In this document: one piece after another, positions 47,301 to 59,300 of the stretch
How positions within the stretch are numbered: position 1 is the first letter of the stretch
How the letters are laid out: each line of letters opens with the position of its first letter
Origin: Acanthochromis polyacanthus
Lineage: Eukaryota > Chordata > Actinopteri > Pomacentridae
Length of the DNA: 64,000 nt
Assembly: GCF_021347895.1 (NCBI RefSeq)
Contig: NC_067123.1
Location: forward strand, 7,321,828 to 7,385,827
Direction: 5' to 3'
Translations under genes and position numbers: made by a program
The notes under the pieces: model-generated
The model's database searches: none
What the model was told of the DNA's origin: nothing
Seen by the model: the letters and a program-made list of their open reading frames with translations, nothing else

Positions 47301-50300
47301 CGCCTGGTAAGCCTGTCTTTTTGGCATCAGCAATGACATGCAAAAGCCAGCGGACATTATCTGATGCCAAACGTCCTTTAAGGAAACCAGTTTGATCCAG
47401 ATTGATTAACTTCCCGACAACTTTGTCCAGACGCATAGCAATAACTTTGGAGTAAATCTTAATATCAGCATTAATGAGCGATATAGGGCGGTAATTAGAA
47501 CAGCTTTGGGGGTCTCTGCCAGGCTTCTGAAGCACTGAAATGAGTGCTGTGTTAAGATCCTTATGGAAGTAGCCCTTTCCTATAGCAGAATTAATAGTAT
47601 CTAACCAAATCGGACCTACAATATTCCATAATTCTAAATATAGCTCAGCAGGGATCCCATCAATTCCTGGAGAGCCCCCCTTATTGGTTAATTTAACTGC
47701 CGTATATAGCTCATCTAAGGTTATCGGGGCATCCAGTTCCTTCGATTCCTTGTCAGACAGCGTGGGTAAATTCAGATTGGCAAAAAATGAGTCAAATAGT
47801 TCCTGTGACAGTGTATCCTCTGAAGAGTATAAATTCTCAAAAAATGACTTAAATGTGTTATTAATGTCGACTATTTTAGTAACCAGTCCCTTCACTGGAC
47901 AATTTATTGATGGGATGCCGAATTGGTTTTCTTGCCGTTTCAGCGTTAATGCAAGGAGACGGCTTGGTTTACTGCTATCAGTATAATACCTATGTTTGGT
48001 AATATGCATCATATATTCAACCCGTTGTCTGAGTATATCATCTAATTCTGCTCTCACTGACTTAAGTTTTGTTTCTGCCTCATTACTATAGTTATTCTTG
48101 AGTTCTCTCTCTAAGGTACTGCAAGCCTGTTCTAATTGAGAGATCTTTTGCAGTCTACATTTTTTAAGAAAGGATGAGAAGCCAGTTGCATTATTACGCA
48201 GGAATCCCTTGATCGCCAACCATACAATTGCCTTATCCGAAACTGAATCTTTGTTTATATTAATGAATTCTTCCAATCTAGTTTTAATTTGTGAGAGAAA
48301 TTTTTCGTTTCTGAGAAGGGTTGTATTGAACCTCCACCTGGATGGAGCACTCGGTAGGAAATCCAAATGAAAGGAGATCAATATTGCGTTATGGTCAGAG
48401 ATATTACGCGGTAGAAATACGATCCCGTCTGCAGTTGGAATCAGGTTTGATGCGGCTAAAATATAGTCTATTCTTGAAAACATTTTATGATGTGGGGAAA
48501 AGTATGTGTAATCTTTAGCAGTAGGGTTCTGAACCCTCCAGATATCCACCAGATTATTATCCTTCGCGAAAGTGTTTAGAGCGTCAGAGGCTAGAGCTTG
48601 TGAATGCGTAATGGATGGGTTAGATCTATCTAGATTACAATCAAAAAAAGTGTTCATATCTGACCCTACAATAAGTGAGTAGTTAGAGAGACACAGTAGC
48701 TCTTTAGTTAACCAAGGGAAATAAGATGGATCAAAGGTTGTGGGTGCGTATACACTTGCAAAGCCTATTTTCCTCCCCTGGATGGAGACCCCACAATAAG
48801 CCAATCTCCCTGAATTATTTGAACTAATTTTCTCAATTGCCAGATTTAGTTTACATTTCATTAGAATCATAACCCCTTTAGTCTTGGAACCATCCCCCGA
48901 AGATGCTACCACTCTGTAGTGCTTGTTCTGCATACGATGGACCTCAGCTGGCACTAAATGAGTCTCCGATAGGAGAGCCACGTCAACATTCCTCCTTCTT
49001 AATAAGTCTAAGACTTTTGAGCGCTTAAATGGTGAGTTTAACCCTCTAACATTGAGGGATAGTATAGTGTGGCTAGCCATTCCAGCGACCCTCCCCCAGA
49101 ATGGAATACAATCCTGACGTAATATGATAAGTATAATGTCCCCGTGTGCCCCCCCCCCTCCCTCTGTGATATACACACAACTTCCTTGTAACCATCTTGA
49201 GCTACTTACCCTACCTGGTAGAGCTCCCAAGCGTTAGTTCTCAGTATATAACGCCAAACACAACGTCTGAACAATTCAAATAAAAATACCCAACAAGCCA
49301 TGAAGAAAATTTAAAAAAAAAAAAGCCCCCATAAACTGCTAAGTTAGGGAGATGCCATAATGCACATTAAGGTGCCTCTTCAAAATAGTAAAGAAAATAG
49401 CACACAAATAAAATAATATTAAATAAAATTAAAAAAAAACAAACCAAAAAAAACAAATGTAGCATAGGACACCGCAGGGTGTCGCTCTTCTCCTGGGCAT
49501 TTTCCTTTAAAAAGGAAGTTGGCCGCTTGCCAAAGTAGACGCCGGTTTCCTGTGGGGTGGCCTGAAGTGTTTGCTGGGCACACACGCCAGACAGGAGGGT
49601 GAAATGAGACGATCCGGTAAATATTTTTGTAATATGGTGGTTGTTTTATGTTGTTCAGTATTTTATATGCATGTTGTATGGCAGGGTTTTATGGACTTGC
49701 CGCAGAATGGAGTGATTGTGGCACCGTGTGAGTGAACAACTGAGCGTGGGACGACGGCGTTTCAGGTATGCGGCTTTTTAATGTTTTTAGAGTTGTGATT
49801 AAAGTGTTTTTTAGCTTTTGGTAATGTTGTGTTTTGTGTATTGCAGTGTTCGTGTGGGCCGCTGCCTGCTGTCCTTTTTGTAACTTTATTTGTATTTTTT
49901 TAACTTGAGTTAGTTCGCTCAGTAATGCACTACAGCTGTGTGAAAGAATAAAGAACTTGTGCGGGCGAACTAACTCCTTACATTTGTCTTTTGTTTTATG
50001 TTTGTTTGATTTGGGTCACTTCCCCTGTTAATATCATCTATGCTCTGACTCTCCATTTGTGGTGTGTTTTCATGTGAAGGTGTGTTAGCTTGCGGTTCTC
50101 TTGCTGTGCCCTAAAGTTTGAAGTGAATTCATGCATGTTATACCTGCGGGTTGATCCGCCATTTGTGGTGTGTTAGTTTGCAGTTCTTTTGCTGTGCCAT
50201 AAGTTTGAAGTGAATTCATGCATGTTATACCTGCGGGTTGATCCGCCATTTGTGGTGCTGTAAAATTAACTAGGTTCAATGAGTTTCAGAGGCAGATGAT

Positions 50301-53300
50301 GAAGTAAGCAGGGATACCCAATTCTCCTTACGAAATAAATAATTGTTGAAAATTACACTGTTGCGTCCATTGTAGTATGTAACTCGTGTAACACAAACCA
50401 AAAAAAAAACATCTTGGCAGCTCCCATTAAATAGAATTCAGTTGAATCAGTTCTGAGGATAAGGCACTTAATTGTCCATATGAATAGAAGTCCGACAATA
50501 AAAATAAAAAAGATGCAGCCAATGCTATAAAACCAAAATGGTCCTCAGTATTAAAGTGCCATACCTCATAGATGAAAGAGTCTGTTCAAGAGTTGTCAAG
50601 GCTCCTACGGTGTTCACTTGCCATAATAATCATTCGTCATGGCGATGGAAAAAACTACTGATTCTTAATATTAGTCTGCTGGGAAAATCAATCCAAGAGC
50701 GACGTTCTGTAAGTGAAAAAACCAGTCCGTGCCTTCAACCGTCGGAACTGGATCGGGCTCCAGCTTCCTCGCCAAGGTGTCGGTTGAAGAAAGCCTCCGC
50801 AGCATCAGCGGTGCTGAATGAGTGCCGGGATCCTTTGAAGTACACCACAAGCGTTGCAGGGTATCGCAGGCTAAACTTGATGTTGTTCTCGTACAGCTTT
50901 GATTTCACCTTCTTGTAAGTGCTGTGCTTAGCTGCCAGCCGGGCACTAAAGTCTGGGAAAATAAGGATTTTCTTACCCTCATAGGAGAGTTGCCGTTTCT
51001 GTATCGCCAGCTGGAGTACCCGTTCCCTCTCCTGGTACCGGTGGAAGCATAGAATGAATGGTCGGGTATGCGCACCGGGGCTCGGCTTGGTCGTAAGAGC
51101 TCTGTGACATCTCTCCAGCTCCGGTGGTTTCATAAAATTTTCGTCGTTCAACACTTTCACCAGAAGCTCTGACATAAATTTTCGGGGCCAGTGTCCCCGC
51201 TCGCTGTCCTCAGCGACGCCGAGGACCCTCAGATTCAGACGTCTCTGTCTGTTTTCATATCCATCCAACGTGTCTTTCAGTCCTTCATTTTCTTTGGATA
51301 GGGTCTGTATGGCGGATTTCAGCTCATCGACGGATGTTTCCAACGGAGCGATCCGGTCACTGTGGTCTGAAAGAGCGTCCTCCGCCTTGGTAAAGTGAGC
51401 CTCAAATGAGTCGACCTGGCGTTTAACAGCTTCCACTGCTGTCTGAATCGGCAAAAGTGTTGTCCTGAACTCGTCCGTGATGTTATTTCGAACTTTTTCA
51501 AGCTCAGTTACCAACTTGGCTAACGTTAGCTCTTCCGCAGCCGCCAGCATGCGCGTTCCTCGCCCTCCCTCCTCGGTATTTTTGGCCGCTGGTCTCTCCT
51601 TTTTACTTCTTTCCGACATCTCGAACACAAATTAGCCTGAGAGGGCCGTCAGTGTAAAAATGCAGGCACTTTGTGGGTGTAAATATCAAACTAAAACGAA
51701 CTATGCTCGAGAGCTCCCCTCCTCGCGTCTGCTCAGCAAGCCATCCGCCAGAAGTCCAATATCAAAGGTTTTGAAATCATTTCACCTCACAGGAATTGTA
51801 TCCCTTCTAAGTAGAACAATGGATACTTATTTGTATGTCAAATTAAAACCCAGCAGTCTGGATTTTCTACATTATAAATACAGACCCCAAAGCAGTAACT
51901 GAATGCAACAGAAGTCTGAACATTATCATTACTATGCTGTTGAACATCCAACCTTATTTTTAGTGACAGACTCAGTCCTCCTTTATATGGAGGATACCAA
52001 CTTGTTCTTCTGCCATTCTTCAGACTTTGCTGGAGGGGTTTGTTGTTTTACCTTTCTTTTGAAGATACCCCAAAGGTGTTCTGGTGAAGTCAGATGATGT
52101 ACTTGACCAGGTTCAAGTTTCACTTATTTTTTCTTTCTTTAGAACGTCTTGTTATTTTGTTCTCTGGATGGTCCTCATGCTGGAATATTACTCTTTTTCA
52201 AAGTTCTGCAGACTGGAAGCAGTGTTTTGGTTTTTCCACAGACATTCATGGTGCATCTATAAGTATCTCATCTCATATCATCACCATCCCACCTCTGTTC
52301 TTCACTATCAGGAGTGTCCATCCATGTGGTAGTCCTGGTCAGATTCACACCAAATGGACCCAACAAATGTATCTGGGTGTCATCTGACCAAAGAATGTGC
52401 TCTCAACATTTATCAGGCTTCTTTTAATGTTCTTTTCTGAACTCCTTATCTTTTATCATCTTAGTTTTGTGTTGAAAACAGGAAGTGTCTCTTTCTCGTC
52501 CTCCGTCTATAGGGGTTAATGTTTTGAACTTCTCTTCACACTGTCTGAGCTCCACAGAAACTCAGATTTCCATTAATAACCCATGTGTTAAGTCTGAAGT
52601 AGCTGCCGTCTGCTAGATTGTGAAAGTAGTTCACTGTCAGTGGAGGCGTTTTAGAAGGACGACCACTGCGGCCATGATTAGTGGTACTATGACTCCTTTT
52701 ATACCTCCTGATTACTGTGGACATTGTGCTTCACTGGCTTTTAGTTTCTCACTGATGTTCCTGTTTTCTTCTCCATGTTTGTGAATCATACAATGACATT
52801 ATTTAGTTCCAATCCTGGTTCATATGGAGCCATGATGCAGACATGCAGATAGACGCAGTCCACAAATCAAAAACTAAAAACATTATCCCATTCACAGCTC
52901 ATTTTATAACCACCTTTATGCGGTTTGGCTGATTGGGAATCACTTTCTGCTTGGAAACCTGTGTTTTTAACATAGCCTTTCTAAAGTATTTATTTCTGAC
53001 TTTTCATGAGAGGAAATGTTCTATTGTTTAACTTAGAAATCATGCAGTTACTTCAATATACAATTTGAATCATTTGACATTTAAGTGATATTGTACAGAG
53101 GTGTAGTTTCTTCTGTTGTACTGAACAAACAAGATGAGTTACAAATTTAATGGCACAAACATTTTCTGTCTCATTTAACCTTAATCAGCTGTTTATTGGT
53201 GTTAAGAGCTGCACAGACTCACCGGTAACACCGAGAGCAATGACAGCAGCTGCCAGCAGAACAGTGAGAACCAGCAGAGCGACTCTCTCTGACGTGACTT

Positions 53301-56300
53301 TAAGCTTTCTGCTTGACTCATCTTCATGGAAACCGGCTGAACGGTCAACAGAGAAAGAGATGAACAGATAAATATGTGCAACTTCTGGCCACAAAAACTG
53401 GAACATTGCACAATGAAGCACCACAAATGATCAGCTTTCTCCAATAATATCATCTGGAAGAAAATTAAAGAAGATTTTTGCTGCAGAAAATTAAATGATA
53501 AACGGTTGTATTTATATAACGCTTTTATCCAAAGCGCTTTACATGATACATCACATTCACCCATTCACACACACATTCACACACTGATGGCGGGAGCTGC
53601 CATGCAAGGCGCTAACCGCAACCCATCAGGAGCAATTAGGGGTTAGGTGTCTTGCTCAGGGACACCTCGACATGAGCATGATGGGCCGGGGGATCGAACC
53701 GCAACCATTCGGTTGCGAGACGGCCACTCTACCCACTACTAAAAAGCACAGATATATCATTAATTAAAAAAATGATAGTTTAAAATGTCAATTGCTCTAA
53801 TTACTCTTGAGGATTTTATTAAGTTAATTGTCCTTGTTAATAGATTAACCGTCATTTTTAATGTTTTTTAAATGTCTTCTTTATTTGTCAACATCTGTAT
53901 TGCAAATGAAGCCTCTAGCTCTGTGTGATCCTCGTTTGAATAAATATTAATGCTGTGTTTCCACATGTACTAAACATGTTCACTCACACAAACCATGTCT
54001 GAATGTTTTAATAGGTATGTGTCATGCAACGGGAGTTTGAACCCAAGCAGCAGGCAAACGCAGGAAGGTAAGATTAATAAGGAAACAAAACAGATTCTTA
54101 AATAAGGAAGCAGGTGGGAAACAGCAGAGAAATTTAACTAAACAAAACTGACTAATCTAACAGAAAACGGACCTGAAGGCTGAGGTTAAATACCACATAA
54201 AACTAGGTTAAATCAAAAGGGGAAGGAGGCTTACTGAGTCCAGTCCAGAGTCTAGCGAGACAGAGTCCAAGGGGGAAAACAGAGTCCGGGGAGTGACGTG
54301 CAGCAAGGAGAGCAGAGTGAAGCGGATGGCAGGACACGAGAGTTGCAGGGAGGATGAGTCAATGAGCCGGCAATCAGCTGTGACTGGAGCCGGGCTTTTA
54401 TCTGATGCTGATCAGTCATTTGCGCCAGCTGTGTAGAGCAGCACAGCTGATTGCCATTTGGCAGATGAGTCTGCTCTGAGGACTGACACAGGAGGACTGT
54501 CACAGGGATGTCCGATATCGGCTTTTTTGCCAATAACCGATATGCCGATATTGTCCAACTCTCAATTTCTGATGCCGATATCAGCCGATACCAATATATA
54601 TGGACTATTTAACTAATTTTAGCTAAGATCATATGTCTCCTGTGGTGGAATTAACACATTATACATAATTTTATTGTGATGACCCAATAGATGCATTCTC
54701 AAATGCAACAAGGCTTTCAAATGAAAACATTGTCTGTGCAAAATAAGAAAATTATTTCAACTTAAGTTTTGGAAAACATGACATGTATATATTTTTTTAA
54801 TTGTCTCAAATAACATTTCCCCACTCTCCCTCTCTCTATGAGTCCGATGAATACCACTGAAATCCAGCCATTATTTTATCGGTTTTCATGATGCAGGCAA
54901 AAAAGGCTAAAAAAAAAATAGAACGATATTGAACGATATTACCTTTTTGTGTCAGTATCAGGTTGATAATATCGGTGGGCCAATATTATTCCACATCCCT
55001 GTATTTTAATGTTTTGGCTGCAATTACAGACAACAAATTTTAAAACAAAGCTAAAAAAACACACATCTTTACTGTGACTGCTTGTAATATAATACTAGAC
55101 AGTGTTTTTAAAAGTACTATTCTTTATAAGGGAACATTATTATTCTATTAGGAAAAAGTACAAATCACTTTTGTTTTTTAAAAATGTAAAGAATGAATTT
55201 TTCCTGAATGCAAATGAAACACTTTAATATTAAACTTGCAATTTGTACTATTGCTATTTTTTTTATCTATTTCTATTACAACTGGTAGTACTATTAATGC
55301 GCTTATGTACATATTTGTCAAAAAAACATTTATTGCACTTTCTATATCTTTAAAAAAACTATTTTCTGTTCTTGTATATACTAAACGTGACATATGGAGA
55401 GAATACATATTAGTTCTTATCTTTTCTGTGGTGTGTACATGATTAGATTTGAAATAATTTAGCTGTTTTTGGGGAAAAATTTGCATATCAGTTTAAAAAA
55501 ACACACCCTCTCAGTTTTTAGAAACTTAATCTACAACGCTAAACTTCATAGAAATCTGGATTAACTGCAGTATCTTAAAGAAACACAAGGGAATTCAAAC
55601 ATTTGAGCTTAAATTACTGTATATTCACACACATAATGGAGAAAAACACTTCTGTAAATAAAGTATTTTGTGTTTAAACTCTCTGTGCTGCAGATATTTG
55701 ACTGTCATCATTTTGTAGGACATGTGGAGATAAACATCAAAATATGACTGAACAAAGCTTTAAATAAATCACCAATAAAAGATATGAGTTAAAGCAACGT
55801 GAGGACAACTGCTGCTCCTACAGAGGCACGAGACATTAAAACAGAAGAGTTTTCATATATCTGCCATGTCATCACAGCAACTTCCTCATTTTCTTAAATA
55901 AACCACGACTTCTCTTTGACTCTTTTTCTGGAGATAAAACAGGTCCTCCCTTCCCTCTAATAACTTCTGTCTATGGACTTGTGTACTGGTGTCGCTGACA
56001 GCCTCCAATGTTGTTGCTTTCCAGGGTGGTCCTGGTGATATTTTTTTATACAGACAAATCTGTGATGAAATAAATGATAAATCTGAACTCTTGATCCCAA
56101 CAGTCTCTTTTGAGGAAATAATCACCACAAGTCGACACAGAGTTGTTCTGAGAAATCAGCTTTAAACTGAATCCTCACTGGTCAAACACAGATATGTTGT
56201 GATGTGTCCTGAATGTGTAGAAATCTTTTGCTGAAACGCGCCTGTGCAGTTAAATTTCAGAGATTTTTGAATTAAATTCAAATTAATTAAATTATCAATG

Positions 56301-59300
56301 ACTTTAAAAGGTGCCACATGCACGTTTTAGGATGTTAATTCCCCAAACAAATACATGTGAGAAGACTAAAGTCTAAATCCAGCCTGTATGTGTGTTGACT
56401 CATACAAAAACAACAAAACAATAATAATGATAACAATTATTATTATATTTATTATTAAATTTTATGATTTTATTTTTCCTGAATAATAATAATAATAATT
56501 GTTTAGCAACAATAAAAAATTAAATAAAATAATGATAATAATGATAATTATTTTAATTTTTTTGCTATAATACTGCTACTACTACTACAAATAATAACAA
56601 TAATAAAAACAGCTATTATTATTTTAACAGAAGATCTTAACAGAAGCGTCTCATTCTTGGCACCTTTTTTCACCACGTCATTAAATGTATCATTTCAAAA
56701 TTAAAAATCAAATGTATTTTTTAAAATAAACTTTCAAATTACAAATATTATGTTAATAAGTTGTGCCGACATAATAATGTTGATTATTCTATCAACTTAA
56801 AATTGTGTGTAATTTATACTCAGATTTGTTGTTTGTTGTTTTAAAGGTTTAAATATTAGATTTTAAAACACAAACTGCTGTTAAAGATAAAATAAAAATT
56901 GAAAATGAGACTAAATATTCGATTATATAAGCTACCACATAAACCAAAGCATGAACAAAAATCAAACATTAGTGAATTAAATCTAATTGGAGCAACTTAA
57001 TTTATCAAATCTTCATCAAATTAAAAACATATGTTCATAATTACAGTAACGAAACACATAACAGTTAAATGTTCCTGTCAAACACATAGAAAAGCTCATC
57101 AGAGCAGCTTCATTTATGACGAGTAATGAACTTAAATCTTGTGTTTATGCTAATCATTAAATAATAAAAACACCTTATGATGGTAGAGAAAATCTGCTTC
57201 ACCCAACTCAGTGTAGTTTGGTGGTTGAACATAATTTCTTTAGACGTTGTCAAAATTCAAAAACATTGATGTGAACTGCTGCGTTAACATTTCATAGTTC
57301 ACAGCGGAGTAATTATTTGACAGTAATACAGAATACCTGACTGTTTTACTGCATTATCTGGAAGTGTATGTCTTCCTGTACATGGTCAATTTCCGCCCGA
57401 AATTTCTACTGAGATTTACAGAAAGTAAATTGAATGCTGTTCTTGAACTGTTTGGAGTACATGCATGGTTGGGGTCTCATTTGAAAGCTGACAACCTGAA
57501 TTTTCACCCAGTGCAGTCAGAATTACTCTAGGTGCTACTGGCACAGAGTTATGTATGTTGGAACACACTGAATTAGGATGAATTTTTTTTCTCGCCTACA
57601 TTTTTTCCCTAATAAAACACCTGAAAATCAGTGTGGCAGCACTGCAACAGCTTGAAAACACAATATTGCAAAAGCCTGGGGTCTTACATAGTTCAGGTCA
57701 AAATTTCAGAGCAATACTACAAGAAATGAGTGTTTCACACATGTATTTGTACTGATATGCTCCGCCCCTGTCAATGTTGGATACACTCTTTATACACTGT
57801 GCACACTCTCTACAGAATGGTATAAATTCCTTTTCACTTCATTTTCCACTTCATTTTCATTCCAAAAACTCATAAAGAACTCAAAAAATCACTTCAGATA
57901 GGCTTCAGTGTCGATCACACACACAGATTGAGAGGAATACAGAGAAACAGCAGGTGGACCCCGGAGCTCACGAATGAAATATCATATAAAGCCGCTGGCA
58001 GAGGCGGGATTTATAGGCAAGCCATTCAGCAAGCTCATTGGCTACCAGGCCTGTCAATCTAACGTTTCCTCCGGCGTGATTTGCTGAGAAACAAGTCAAT
58101 CAAGTGATGTAATCGATATCTGTCAGACTCGGCCATGGTTGGCTAAATCGCCGAAGTAGGCGGAAACGAGTCACCTGATTGGTTGAAGTCCGGTTTGAAG
58201 CGGTCGAGAAGCCTCCAGTATCCATTTTGAATCGCGAACAAAGAAAATAGGACCGTGTATGATAAAGTTATAATAGAAAGATGCAGTGAATATGAAACGC
58301 ACAGCGCCACCACGCGCCGCGTGCACGCGCACGGAGCCGATCGTTTTCTGGATTTTTTACCTATTTCGAGACATGTTTTGGCCAAAGTATTATACTGGAT
58401 TGTTTCCTCTGGATGGCTAAGCTTGGGTTCTGGCCGGTTTTTGTGGATTATCTTCTTTTATGACCAGAAACGAGCGTCCAAACTGCGTCGACAGGTGAGC
58501 TGTGCACGTTTACTTGACTTGTTGTTTGTTGGATAAATGTGTTTATATTACCCGCTGTGGTAATCACATCTGAAAGTGGTTTATACCGGCGGATTCATGA
58601 GAATCTCAGCTTTCTATGTGTGTATAGTGTTTGTATAATCGTGTTTGCAGTGTCCTTCTATTTAAAAAAAAGCGTATACCGATAAAAAAACGGCCCGCCC
58701 GCGGGCCGCCGTACTTTAACGGGTTAATAAAAACATTCCCACAAGAATGTGACGCAGAAAAATTCACCAGAATGCAGAAAATTAAGCAACTGATTCTCAA
58801 GATTTCATGTCACCCCAGTGTTAAAACCAAATGTGTCGCTTTTATTGCGTCTTTAATTCCTCACTTATCTTTGTTATTTCTTTGTTAAGTTATTTTTTGG
58901 CCATTTCTGACTTTATTTGACAGATTAAGTTAAAAGGCAGACAGGAACGTAGGGGAGAGGTTTGGGGGGAAGACCTGCTATTGCTTTTACAATCTTACAA
59001 TATATGGTTTTTAAAAAGCACTTATTTCTCCTTTAAATGGCTTTTTGATGCGACATGAAGGGATTATCTTTATTTTTCCTTGAATTGAATATCATTTTAT
59101 ATATTTGCATTACATTCAGAGCTGTTGCCTTTTAAAGGAAAAATACACTTTTTCCAATGAAACAGTGTTAGAAGTTTAAACTCTGTTAGACAGAATATGC
59201 ATTTCATTACATGCAGTAACATTCATGTTGCTCTGTTTCAGTGTGACTGAAGAACACGAAACTATATCTTGCATAAAAATAGCTTCATCTGTTCACCTCA

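Larger units (their letters stand above)
44550..51756 (-). mobile_element. Full-length L1/Tx1-like LINE inserted in gene C
   Basis: 7.2 kb between two copies of CAATATCAAAGG (44538-44549 and 51757-51768), the target duplication. The 5' end at 51756 starts GGACTTCTGGCGGATGGC, then a short 5' UTR, ORF1, spacer, ORF2, and a 3' UTR with AATAAA and a short A tail. Full length is rare for LINE insertions. A hAT-like element (45724-46209) and probably a solo LTR (49458-50393) later inserted into it. Confidence 0.9.

Noticed and set aside
54503..55001. 8-bp target duplication for the hAT-like element
   Set aside because: Left flank GACTGTCA and right flank TATTTTAA do not match, so only the inverted ends are claimed.
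55178..55486. 102-codon frame as a missing gene C exon
   Set aside because: AT-rich, no splice sites in the right phase and no similarity to lectin stalk or tail.
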